From NCBI RefSeq assembly GCF_001578875.1, contig NZ_KQ969506.1:973979-1018058 (forward strand): a stretch of 44,080 nt of DNA, given 5' to 3'. A program made the translations under genes and the position numbers. The stretch comes from Streptococcus sp. DD13 (GTDB taxonomy: Bacteria; Bacillota; Bacilli; Lactobacillales; Streptococcaceae). Each line of letters opens with the position of its first letter. Position 1 is the first letter of the stretch. Of this stretch, positions 8,116 to 16,190 are shown piece after piece. Below the pieces are notes generated by a model that had not been told where the DNA came from, ran no database searches, and saw nothing but the letters and a program-made list of their open reading frames with translations.

Positions 8116-9038
8116 CGACTGTCCTCCAATCCTTTTTTTGTATTTTCCTTAATGGTTTGCGCAGAATGCGCTAATTTCGCCTTTTCTTCATCTGTCAAGG
8201 TCAACATGAGACTTTCTTCGATTCCTTGGGCACCAACAATGGCAGGATAACCAAGATAAGTTCCATAATCAGCGACATAGTGAGATACTGGTAACTCCTC
8301 ATGACGATCCTCTAAGACAGCTAGAATCAAGCGTTTGGCTGCAGCAGCTATCCCAAAATTCGTGTAAAATTTTCCAAAAAAGACTGTATGTCCCCCTCTA
8401 AGGGATTCATGATTGATACTAGCCAATTCTTCCTGACTCAGTAATTCTGTAATCGGACGTCCTTTAACCCGCACTTGACTCCAAGCAACAAATTGTGAAT
8501 TCCCGTGTTCTCCTAGATTATAGCCTGATACACTCGAAGGGTCGAGCGCCAGCCGTTCCCCCACTGCTCGTTTCATACGGGCCGTGTCTAAAAGAGTCCC
8601 CGATCCAATCACCCGCTCCTTTGGAAAACCCGTGTATTTCTGGTAAAGCTGGGTCACTGCATCCACTGGGTTGGTGACGACTAGCAATATTCCTTGGAAG
8701 CCTGACGCTTTCAAATCAGCCGAAACCTGGATAACTTGCTGGCTGGTAAAGGGTAACTCGGCAAAGCGATCATCACTATTATTGGCTTGCGACTTAATAT
8801 CTCCTAAGGTGGAGATCACAATATCCGCATCTGCTAGAGCCTGATAGTCATTGACGATAATCCGAACGGACTGACCAGAATTTGCAGCAGTATCCCTAAA
8901 ATCCAAGGCATCTGCTTCTACCTTTTTTACATTCGTATCGATCAGGACATACTGATCAAAGGTCTGACTAAGGATGAGACTGTGGGCCAAGGTGGCTCCT
9001 ACATGTCCGATTCCGATAATGCCAATTTTGCGTCCCAT
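8112..9038 (-). CDS. L-2-hydroxyisocaproate dehydrogenase (LDH/MDH family)
   Basis: NAD-dependent L-2-hydroxyacid dehydrogenase, 308 residues. The Rossmann motif is IGIIGIGHVGATLAH (residues 5-19), with the NAD-ribose aspartate D34. Substrate and catalytic residues are in DTARMKR and GEHGNSQF (catalytic His178). The asparagine in GEHGN, where lactate dehydrogenases have GEHGD, is the variant seen in L-HicDH enzymes, which reduce branched-chain and other bulky 2-oxoacids rather than pyruvate. The start has AGGAGG upstream. It lies 144 bases after metI and before an aldo/keto reductase. A link to oxoacids of methionine or leucine catabolism is an inference from this context. Confidence 0.87.
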   Translation of the reverse strand: MGRKIGIIGIGHVGATLAHSLILSQTFDQYVLIDTNVKKVEADALDFRDTAANSGQSVRIIVNDYQALADADIVISTLGDIKSQANNSDDRFAELPFTSQQVIQVSADLKASGFQGILLVVTNPVDAVTQLYQKYTGFPKERVIGSGTLLDTARMKRAVGERLALDPSSVSGYNLGEHGNSQFVAWSQVRVKGRPITELLSQEELASINHESLRGGHTVFFGKFYTNFGIAAAAKRLILAVLEDRHEELPVSHYVADYGTYLGYPAIVGAQGIEESLMLTLTDEEKAKLAHSAQTIKENTKKGLEDSR

Positions 9039-9076
9039 ATATAATCCCTCCTAGATTTGTTCAAGATTCTCTCTCA

Positions 9077-9152
9077 AGAAAATCTTTGCTTTTCTTTTAA
9101 CAGCAGAAAATCCTTGCACTTCTTCGAAAAAAGAGAAGGCAAAGATCTTTCT
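9077..9152. other. Long inverted repeat between metI and the dehydrogenase gene
   Basis: Arms of about 19 bases at 9077-9095 and 9134-9152 (sharing ATCTTTGC / GCAAAGAT) enclose about 38 bases. It sits in the only sizeable gap between the methionine operon and the dehydrogenase gene. It could be an attenuator or a weak terminator. No clean U-run follows on the minus strand. Confidence 0.4.
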
Positions 9153-9182
9153 TATTTTTTATCAAAGGAGTCGGTCTTCTCC

Positions 9183-9899
9183 CTAGCGATGGTTCAGTTT
9201 TTTGGTAAAGTAATCTCCGATAAATTGAATGGTGAAAATCAAGACCAGAATGAGCAAGGTTGCAACCAAGGTGAGGTCTGAACGGAAGTTGTTATATCCG
9301 TCTGATACTGCAACTTTCCCTAGACCACCTGCCCCGATAGCTCCTGCCATCGCTGTATAGCCAACCAAGGAGATGAGCGTCAACGTCGTCACCCGAATCA
9401 AATCCGGAAGAGCCTCGCGAAGATAGACTTTTACAATATCCCAAAGGGTTCCACCGGAAGCTTGAGCTGCCTCAATCACCCCACGGTCCAAGTCTGCGAG
9501 TACCACCTGCACCTGACGGGCATAGAAAGGAAAGACTGATAAAGAGAGGGGAACGACCGCGGCTTGGACCCCAAATTCTGTACCGACCAGACTACGTGTC
9601 ACAGGAGCGATCACTGCCAAGAGGATAACAAAAGGGAAGGCCCGGAAAAGGGAGACGATCTTGTCTAATACAGAAAAGACAAAGCGATTTTGTAAGACTC
9701 CTCTAGGACCTGTCAAAACGAGGAACAAGCCCGAGACCAGACCGAGTAGTCCGCCCCAGATAAATCCCCATAACGTCATATATAAGGTAGCATAAATCGC
9801 TGAGAGCCAGCCTTCTGTCCCAAGTAGGGCATTGTCATACAAGCCCATCTTAATGACATTTGGAAAATGCTGTTGAAAAAATGTTGCGATCTGTTCCAT
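9183..9899 (-). CDS. metI: Methionine ABC transporter permease MetI
   Basis: Membrane permease of the MetNIQ D/L-methionine importer, 238 residues with about five to six helices. It has the EAA loop region EAAQASGGTLWDIVKVYL and the family segment GYTAMAGAIGAGGLG. It directly follows metN (its start abuts the metN stop at 9900), so the two are co-transcribed. With the lipoprotein MetQ and the ATPase MetN it moves methionine and derivatives inward across the cell membrane. The identification rests on the sequence and on the complete operon, in the order also known from S. pneumoniae (metQ, M20 peptidase, metN, metI). Confidence 0.93.
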   Translation of the reverse strand: MEQIATFFQQHFPNVIKMGLYDNALLGTEGWLSAIYATLYMTLWGFIWGGLLGLVSGLFLVLTGPRGVLQNRFVFSVLDKIVSLFRAFPFVILLAVIAPVTRSLVGTEFGVQAAVVPLSLSVFPFYARQVQVVLADLDRGVIEAAQASGGTLWDIVKVYLREALPDLIRVTTLTLISLVGYTAMAGAIGAGGLGKVAVSDGYNNFRSDLTLVATLLILVLIFTIQFIGDYFTKKLNHR

Positions 9900-10963
9900 C
9901 TATTTTCCCTCCTTTAATACAGATAACTGGACACCCCGATCTTGAATCGCTTGACAGGAAGCTTCGACAGTTTGAGGGGTTCCAGACAGGATCACGACCA
10001 TCTCCCCAACTGGTGTATGTTCCAAAATCTCGATATTGCCATAGAGGATATTGGCCGTCACACCGTATTCTTTATAGATTTCATTGAGCAAGGGCTCATC
10101 TGTCGTGGAAGCTCCTGCATATTTGAGACGAACCAGTCTGCTTCCCTTCGCCAAGTCCCGGACCACTGGTTGCAGATAGATTTTCTCCAGAGCTTCATCG
10201 ATTCCTGTCGCTGTTTTGATAAATTCCTGTGTCAGCTCTTCTTTGGGATCTGAAAAAATATCCAAGACAGACCCTTCTTCTAAAAGCTCTCCATTTTGCA
10301 TGACCGCTACACGGTTACAAATATCTTTTACAATCTGCATTTCGTGGGTAATCATGATGACTGTCAGACCAAGTTTTTCGTTCAATTCTTGTAAGAGTGC
10401 TAAAATTTGCTTGGTCGTTTTTGGATCCAATGCCGATGTCGATTCATCTGAGATGAGAATTTTTGGGTCATTGGCCAAGGCCCGCGCGATCGCTACCCGT
10501 TGCTTTTGACCACCAGATAGTTGGGCTGGATAGTTGTCCGCCCGGTCTGCCAGATCCACCAGTTCTAGTAGTTTCCGGACTTTTTCCGCCTTTTCTTCTT
10601 TTGAAAGACCTGAATGACGAAGGGCAAAGGCAACATTTTGTGAAGCTGTCCACTGTGCCATAAGATTGAAATGTTGGAAGATCATTCCGATATCTCGTCT
10701 CTTCTGACGGAGAGCCGCAGCTTTCAAGAGTGGTTTCTTATCAAAGATGAGGTCTCCATCGATCGTAATCTGACCAGCCGTTGGCTCCTGCAAGAGATTC
10801 ACCACACGAACCAGGGTAGACTTCCCAGCTCCAGAATATCCTACGATTCCGTAAATATCTCCTTGATGGATATGAATCGTGACATTTTTCACCGCCTCAA
10901 TCGTTTTTTCTTTTGATGAAAGGTCACATCAATGTTATCTAATTTTACAATTTCCTTACTCAT
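9900..10963 (-). pseudogene. metN: Methionine ABC transporter ATPase MetN, out of frame by one base
   Basis: ATPase of the methionine importer. An ATG at 10963 (overlapping the peptidase stop by 8 bases) opens 24 codons, [20 protein letters not shown] and four more, then meets TGA at 10889-10891. The remaining 330 codons, from [10 protein letters not shown], are in the next frame. They carry Walker [10 protein letters not shown], signature LSGGQKQRV, Walker [14 protein letters not shown], and the C-terminal NIL regulatory domain. The break is at six A on the coding strand (10904-10909). Seven would give a normal 354-residue MetN. An internal ATG at 10892 could start a protein lacking only the first beta strands. 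If the sequence is right, methionine uptake may be impaired. Confidence 0.88.
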
Positions 10964-12332
10964 AAGATGCAATCAACTCCTCTACTAGTTCAATATGGGT
11001 CACATAATCTTCTATCGCAATATTTTCATCTCCCCCATGATCCCGGCTGTTGGCATGGCCCAATCCAACACCAGCCATCGGTACTTCCAAAGCATGATAG
11101 ACCGCATGCATGGGACCAGTTCCTGGAGAGGTTGGTAAGACTGCTACACCATCCGCATAGTAATCTTTGGCTAGGTCAATCAACTTCAAGATAGAAGGTG
11201 CAGACATATCCGAGCGATAGGACTCTTCTCCTAGGGTATAGATGACTTGAACCTGGTTAAAGCCATTGGCTTTTAAATGCTTTTCAATTTCTGAGAGGAC
11301 AAAAGTTGGATGAAGGCCAGGCACTAGGCGTACTTCCATCTTGGCTTTGGCAGAGGCAGGCAGAATGGTTTTGACCCCTGCCCCTTGATAGCCTGTCGAC
11401 AGTCCTTCAATATTAATCGCAGGCTCAAAATACAAGCGTCTCAGCAAATCCTCTGGATCCTCATCAAGAGTCGCAAGATTTAGTCCATAGACTGCTATTA
11501 AATCTTCTCGTTTGGTTAAGCCATAAGCCGCCACAAGGTCCAATTCCCGCTGATTAGGCTCTCGCAGTTGCTCGTAAATACTTGGAATAGCTAAACGTCC
11601 ATCCTCCTTGCGGAGGCTATCGATCGCTCGCAAGAGGTACCAGGACGCAGAGTCAATCACCCCTCCGAAAGAAGAGTGGATATCCACGTTGGCACTATCC
11701 ACCACTAGATCGAAGGTTACGATTCCTTTGTTTCCACCCGAAATTTCCAACTGACCTAACGGATTTCTTCGCCCTTGCTCCCATAGAAGGAGATCCGCGC
11801 CTCTCAGTCGATCTTTGTACTTGTCCAAGTAGTGCTCCAAGTCGACAGATGCGGATTCTTCAGCGCCTTCCATGATAAAGGTCACATGGACAGGAAGGGA
11901 CCCATGCTCTGCCAAATAGCGCTTAACAGCTGTCAGTCGAGCCACGATATGCCCCTTATCGTCATCTACCCCTCGTGCATACAGGTAATCTTCATGACGA
12001 GTCAGCTCAAACGGACCTCCATAGGTCCAAACCTGATCCCCATCTGCAGGTTGGGTATCATAATGATTATAAAAAATCAGGGTTTTCGCGTCTGGTTGAT
12101 CGGATTTAAACTGAGCAATAACAAACGGAGCTGTGTAGGTTTCGTCCACCAACACCTCTGCTCCAGCCCGTTCAAACTCTTCCTTCAACAAATAAGCGAC
12201 ATCCTTTAAGCCAATCCCTTGAGCATAAATTGATTTGCGTGCAATCAATTCCTTAAAAAATGAAAGTTCCTCTTGGATATATGGATCTGTATCAAACTTG
12301 TTGACTTGCTCTTCCTTGCTATAAAATGGCAT
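10956..12332 (-). CDS. M20 family metallopeptidase of the methionine operon
   Basis: Cytosolic zinc peptidase of 458 residues, M20 (ArgE/DapE/PepV-like) family. The metal ligands and catalytic residues are visible: H90 and D92 in FYNHYDTQP, the aspartates of ARGVDDDKGH (about 119-128), and the catalytic and ligand glutamates in MEGAEES (about 154-160). It has a dimerisation lid in the middle and a C-terminal metal-binding GHANSRDHGGDENI. No signal peptide is present. It lies between metQ and metN, an arrangement known in pneumococci. The likely role is to release methionine from imported dipeptides or N-acyl forms (inference). Upstream AGGAGGGATT gives a strong ribosome binding site. Confidence 0.92.
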   Translation of the reverse strand: MPFYSKEEQVNKFDTDPYIQEELSFFKELIARKSIYAQGIGLKDVAYLLKEEFERAGAEVLVDETYTAPFVIAQFKSDQPDAKTLIFYNHYDTQPADGDQVWTYGGPFELTRHEDYLYARGVDDDKGHIVARLTAVKRYLAEHGSLPVHVTFIMEGAEESASVDLEHYLDKYKDRLRGADLLLWEQGRRNPLGQLEISGGNKGIVTFDLVVDSANVDIHSSFGGVIDSASWYLLRAIDSLRKEDGRLAIPSIYEQLREPNQRELDLVAAYGLTKREDLIAVYGLNLATLDEDPEDLLRRLYFEPAINIEGLSTGYQGAGVKTILPASAKAKMEVRLVPGLHPTFVLSEIEKHLKANGFNQVQVIYTLGEESYRSDMSAPSILKLIDLAKDYYADGVAVLPTSPGTGPMHAVYHALEVPMAGVGLGHANSRDHGGDENIAIEDYVTHIELVEELIASYE

Positions 12333-12345
12333 CTGAATCCCTCCT

Positions 12346-12410
12346 AAAAACAGGAAGAGGAACTAGGCCGAACCCAGTCCCATCCTCTTGATATCTCTGT
12401 CCCTCTTCCT
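12346..12410 (-). terminator. Intercistronic attenuator after metQ
   Basis: AGGAAGAGG and CCTCTTCCT (12402-12410 and 12352-12360 read on the minus strand) form a 9-bp stem with a long loop, followed by G then TTTTT (12346-12350). Located between metQ and the peptidase, it would reduce expression of the enzyme and transporter genes relative to the abundant binding protein. Confidence 0.55.
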
Positions 12411-12430
12411 AGGACAGACAGGTTCCCCTG

Positions 12431-13324
12431 TTATTTCTTCACAGAATCCCAGATTGGAATTTCTGCACCTTTGGTTTTTTCTTCATAGATTTTTGCAATA
12501 TCTTCAGAGTTGTAGGCTGCCACTAACTTCTTGATCGCGTCAGCTTTGTCTGAGGATTCCCAACCCTTCTTCGCTGCAATAATGTTGTACCATTGCTCAG
12601 TGATGTCAGATGGTTTTTCTACGAAGATAGCAGTTGACACATCAATACCACCTTGTTGAGCGTAGTTTGTGTTGATCACGGCTGCATCCAGTGAACCACG
12701 TGCACGAACCAATTGCTCAGCAGATACTTCTTGAATGTCCAAGTTTTTGCTGTTTTCAGTGATGTTTGCTTTTGTCGCAAGACCATTGTTTTCTACTTTC
12801 AACTTGATCAAACCAGCTTGCTCAAGAAGGTAAAGGGCGCGACTTTCATTGGTTGCATCGTTTGGAATCCCAACCTTTGCTCCATTTGGAATGTCTTCAA
12901 CCTTGCTGTAACGTTCTTTATCTCCGTCTACACCAGAGTACAAGCGAATTGGGGTATAGATGGTGTATCCTGCGATTTGCAAATCTGCCTTGTTTTCTTT
13001 GTTCCAGTTGTTCAAGAAATAGATATGTTGGAAAGCATTGACGTCCACTTCATCTTGATTCAAGGCTTTGTTTGGTTGCGTATAGTCTGTGTATTCTTTC
13101 AATTCAATCTTTACGCCTTCGCTTTTCACCTTTTCAGCAACTTTTGTCCAAACATCTTTAGACGTGTCGTTCAGGGTCATCACACCCACACGAAGCGTCG
13201 TTTCTTTAGAGGATCCTGATCCGCTTGTAGCATTTGAGCTAGAAGAAGATGGTGCGCAGGCTGCAAGAGCGATCCCAGCTGTTGTTGCAAGAGCAAGTGC
13301 TCCAAATACTTTTTTTAATTTCAT
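12431..13324 (-). CDS. metQ: Methionine-binding lipoprotein MetQ
   Basis: Substrate-binding lipoprotein (NlpA/MetQ family), 297 residues. A signal peptide with the lipobox LAAC (Cys23) is followed by a Ser-rich linker and the family core TLRVGVMTLNDTSKDVW. ELKEYTDYTQPNKALNQDEV, FQHIYFLNNWN and KVGIPNDATNESRALYLLEQ are typical ligand-pocket segments. It is anchored outside the membrane and hands methionine to MetI/MetN. It is the first gene of the operon. AAAGGAGAAAA precedes the ATG. Upstream (13325-13505) I see a TATAAT element at 13404-13399 but no convincing -35, and no T-box or S-box, so control by a DNA-binding regulator is more likely (inference). Confidence 0.95.
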   Translation of the reverse strand: MKLKKVFGALALATTAGIALAACAPSSSSSNATSGSGSSKETTLRVGVMTLNDTSKDVWTKVAEKVKSEGVKIELKEYTDYTQPNKALNQDEVDVNAFQHIYFLNNWNKENKADLQIAGYTIYTPIRLYSGVDGDKERYSKVEDIPNGAKVGIPNDATNESRALYLLEQAGLIKLKVENNGLATKANITENSKNLDIQEVSAEQLVRARGSLDAAVINTNYAQQGGIDVSTAIFVEKPSDITEQWYNIIAAKKGWESSDKADAIKKLVAAYNSEDIAKIYEEKTKGAEIPIWDSVKK

Positions 13325-13505
13325 ATTTTTCTCCTTTTATTTTACTCCGTTGGAGTCATCACTATCTATAAGTCTAGCAGAAGTTTGGTCATTTGCCTAT
13401 TATAGATTTCTTATATGTCCCTTAAAAAATTTTTATGACGCTTTGAACCATCATACAAAAGGAACCATCCCCTCCAACCTCTGATCAACATCAAGCTCCC
13501 TATCC

Positions 13506-14192
13506 CTATACTTCATTCACAAAAAATTGAAAAAGTTTTTGGTTGCAAGGACACTTTTGGATCAAGAACTCTGGATGCCACTGGATCCCGATTAAACGGT
13601 TTTTTCGATCTTCATAAGCTTCTATAGTCCCATCTCTCGGGTCTCGTGCTGTCACTTCTAAACCATATCCCAGTTTCTTAATGGATTGATGGTGAAAGGA
13701 ATTGATTTCAATCCCTTCTCCACACAATTGGCTCAGGAGACTACCTGTTTGAACCTGAATCCGGTGGCTGGTCCCTGACTTTTCATCTTGCCAATGATTG
13801 GAAACATCCTGATGGAGACTCCCACCAAGAGCCACGTTTAACAGTTGCATCCCCCGACAGACAGCAAAGATTGGCTTTCCTTGCTTCAACGCCTCCACAA
13901 TCAAGGCTACCTCGAAATAATCCCGTTCTAAAAAGTAATGCTTGGGGTCTCCATGGTCTTCTTCTCCATACCATTTTGGATAGACATCTTGCCCGCCAGA
14001 TAGGATGAGCTTATCGATAGATGCGATATAATCTGCAGCTAGCTCCGGCTTCCCCAGTGGTATCACAAAAGGAATCCCGCCTGACTGCCGCACCCCTTCT
14101 GACAGACCGGATGGGACCAAATCATACCGTTCAGCTGTCAAGCGAGGGATTGGTAATTCATTTCCTGAAATGCCAATAATCGGCTTTGCCAT
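13506..14192 (-). CDS. Gamma-glutamyl-gamma-aminobutyrate hydrolase-family protein (C26)
   Basis: Class I glutamine amidotransferase-like hydrolase of 228 residues (PuuD / peptidase C26 family). The nucleophile Cys112 lies in FAVCRGMQLLNVALGG, and His206 and Glu208 in GIQWHPEF complete the triad. LILSGGQDVYP is the family oxyanion-loop segment. It acts in the cytoplasm on gamma-glutamyl bonds, and the natural substrate cannot be read here. It is transcribed alone. The start at 14192 has GGAGGAAG upstream. Nothing in the 234-base gap to the next gene except a terminator. Confidence 0.9.
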   Translation of the reverse strand: MAKPIIGISGNELPIPRLTAERYDLVPSGLSEGVRQSGGIPFVIPLGKPELAADYIASIDKLILSGGQDVYPKWYGEEDHGDPKHYFLERDYFEVALIVEALKQGKPIFAVCRGMQLLNVALGGSLHQDVSNHWQDEKSGTSHRIQVQTGSLLSQLCGEGIEINSFHHQSIKKLGYGLEVTARDPRDGTIEAYEDRKNRLIGIQWHPEFLIQKCPCNQKLFQFFVNEV

Positions 14193-14347
14193 TCTGCTTC
14201 CTCCTTTTGTTTTGTTCTATTGTACTACCACTTTTTTCCCTTCGTCTAATATATATCTTTAAAGGAGGGTTAAAGAAAATTAATCAAGACAAGTCTACGA
14301 TTGCAACAATCCCCTCCTCTTAATAGCCTTGTTTGATTCCGTCATAC

Positions 14348-14388
14348 AAAAATCCCCCAAAAGAGAGTTTCATCCTCTTTTTGGGGGA
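14348..14388 (-). terminator. Terminator of the MarR-ABC exporter operon
   Basis: TCCCCC (14353-14358) and GGGGGA (14383-14388) close a stem that continues through AAAAGAG / CTCTTTT, with TTTTT on the minus strand at 14352-14348. It follows the stop of the second ABC gene (14427) by about 40 bases. Confidence 0.88.
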
Positions 14389-14426
14389 CTGCTTTTCAGG
14401 ATCTGGTCTATTTAGCAAACCTTCAT

Positions 14427-16190
14427 TTATTCAGCTTCTTCATCAAATTGGGAATTATAAAGATCTGCATAGAAGCCTTGCTCTTTCATCAGCGCTTCAT
14501 GGTTCCCCTGCTCGATGATATTGCCATCTTTCATCACCAAAATCAAATCTGCATTGCGGATTGTCGAGAGACGGTGAGCGATCACAAAGGAAGTCCGGCC
14601 ACTCATGAGTTTGTCCATGGCTTGTTGGATCAATTCTTCTGTCCGTGTATCGACAGAGGAGGTCGCCTCATCCAGTATGAGGAGAGGGGCATCCTTCAAG
14701 AGGGCACGAGCAATCGTAAGGAGCTGCTTTTGGCCGACAGACAGGGTCACGGAATCGTCCAACACGGTATCATAGCCTTTCGGTAAGGTCTTGATAAAGT
14801 GGTGAACTCCGACATCACGACAGGCTTGCTCTAGCTGATCTTGGCTAATTCCTATCTGGTTGTAGATCAAGTTTTCCTTGACTGTTCCTTCAAAAAGCCA
14901 AGTATCTTGCAAGACCATCGAAAAGGCATCATGGACTTCTTGACGAGTCATCTCTCGGGTATCCACGCCATCAATCGTAATCTTTCCGCTATTGATTTCG
15001 TAGAAGCGCATGAGAAGATTGACAATCGTGGTCTTCCCAGCTCCGGTCGGGCCAACGATCGCAATCTTTTGCCCCGTTTTTGCTTGTGCCGAAAAGTCAT
15101 GGATGATGGTCTTGTCAGACGTATAGCCAAAGTTCACATGCTCAAAGCCTACCTCTCCCTTCACCGTTTGCAATTGTGGCTGTTTGTCTTTTTCATTTTG
15201 CATTTCATCTTCATTCAAAAATTCAAAGACCCGCTTCATCCCAGCCTGAGCTTGTTGCAATTGTCCAATAGCTTGAGCGAGCTGGGACAAGGGTTGAGAA
15301 AAGATGCGAACGTAAATCATAAAGGCCACGATAGTGCCCATGCTGACACTGCCATCTAGCATCCACATCGCCCCGAATACACAGACCATCACATAGCCAA
15401 AATTGCCGATGAATTGCATGAAGGGAAGCATAATCCCAGAGATAAACTGAGACTGCCACATACTGGTGTAAAGAGAGCGATTCAACTGTTGAAACTGCTC
15501 CTTAACGTGAGCGACAGCGGAGTAGGACTTGACGACATTATGGCCAGAGTAGATTTCCTCAACATAGGAAGAAACCTGAGAAAGATTATTCTGCTGGCGA
15601 TTAAAGAGAGGCTGAGAAGACGCCATCAAAAGGACGACCACGACAAAACCAAGCAAGACAGAAAGAATCGCAACCAGTGCCAAACGACCGTTGGTATGAA
15701 TCATCATGACAACTGAAGCAATCAACAGCACACCGCTTGACACGAGAGTCCCTAGACTTTGTTGGAGGGATTGGGACATCGTATCCACATCGTTCGTCAC
15801 GCGCGATAAGGTATCTCCTTGATTATGCGCATCAAAGTAGGAGAGAGGAACACGGTTAATCTTCTCTGCAATCTCTGTCCGCATGCGTCTAGAAAAGTTC
15901 TGCACTACGGTCGTAAAGATATACTGCTGTCCATAGGCTAACAGAGCTGCTACTCCATATAAGAAGGCCAATTCGACCGCGATCTGAGAGACCTTATCTA
16001 CCTCTACATCACTGGCAGATGTCAGGGCTTTTGAAATGGTATTGGTGATTTCGGAAATGCGATCCGGCCCGATCACGGTGATGATACTAGAGAGAACCGC
16101 AGCCAACGAGGCCAGGAGCAACCAGAAACGTGCCCCTTTCAGATAAGGTTGGATTTGTTTCATCAAAGAAGGCTCTTTTTTATTTGCCAT
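14427..16190 (-). CDS. ABC exporter half-transporter (second subunit)
   Basis: A 587-residue type IV ABC exporter subunit. An N-terminal six-helix transmembrane domain (to about residue 330) is followed by a nucleotide-binding domain with Walker A VGPTGAGKTT, signature LSVGQKQ, Walker B LLILDEATSSVD with the catalytic glutamate, and the H-loop IAHRLST. It pairs with the preceding 601-residue subunit, whose catalytic glutamate is replaced by Asp, giving an asymmetric heterodimer of the LmrCD/BmrCD/TM287-288 type. It overlaps its partner by 11 bases. Substrate is probably drugs or toxic compounds, given the MarR regulator (inference). Confidence 0.92.
   Translation of the reverse strand: MANKKEPSLMKQIQPYLKGARFWLLLASLAAVLSSIITVIGPDRISEITNTISKALTSASDVEVDKVSQIAVELAFLYGVAALLAYGQQYIFTTVVQNFSRRMRTEIAEKINRVPLSYFDAHNQGDTLSRVTNDVDTMSQSLQQSLGTLVSSGVLLIASVVMMIHTNGRLALVAILSVLLGFVVVVLLMASSQPLFNRQQNNLSQVSSYVEEIYSGHNVVKSYSAVAHVKEQFQQLNRSLYTSMWQSQFISGIMLPFMQFIGNFGYVMVCVFGAMWMLDGSVSMGTIVAFMIYVRIFSQPLSQLAQAIGQLQQAQAGMKRVFEFLNEDEMQNEKDKQPQLQTVKGEVGFEHVNFGYTSDKTIIHDFSAQAKTGQKIAIVGPTGAGKTTIVNLLMRFYEINSGKITIDGVDTREMTRQEVHDAFSMVLQDTWLFEGTVKENLIYNQIGISQDQLEQACRDVGVHHFIKTLPKGYDTVLDDSVTLSVGQKQLLTIARALLKDAPLLILDEATSSVDTRTEELIQQAMDKLMSGRTSFVIAHRLSTIRNADLILVMKDGNIIEQGNHEALMKEQGFYADLYNSQFDEEAE

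Noticed and set aside
12713..13219. 168-codon plus-strand frame inside metQ
   Set aside because: Antisense shadow of the well-identified metQ gene, with no ribosome site.
13325..13505. S-box or methionine T-box upstream of metQ
   Set aside because: Neither the T-box core nor an S-box-like leader is present in the 181 bases.
14841..15359. 172-codon plus-strand frame inside the second ABC exporter gene
   Set aside because: Antisense shadow of a clear coding region.
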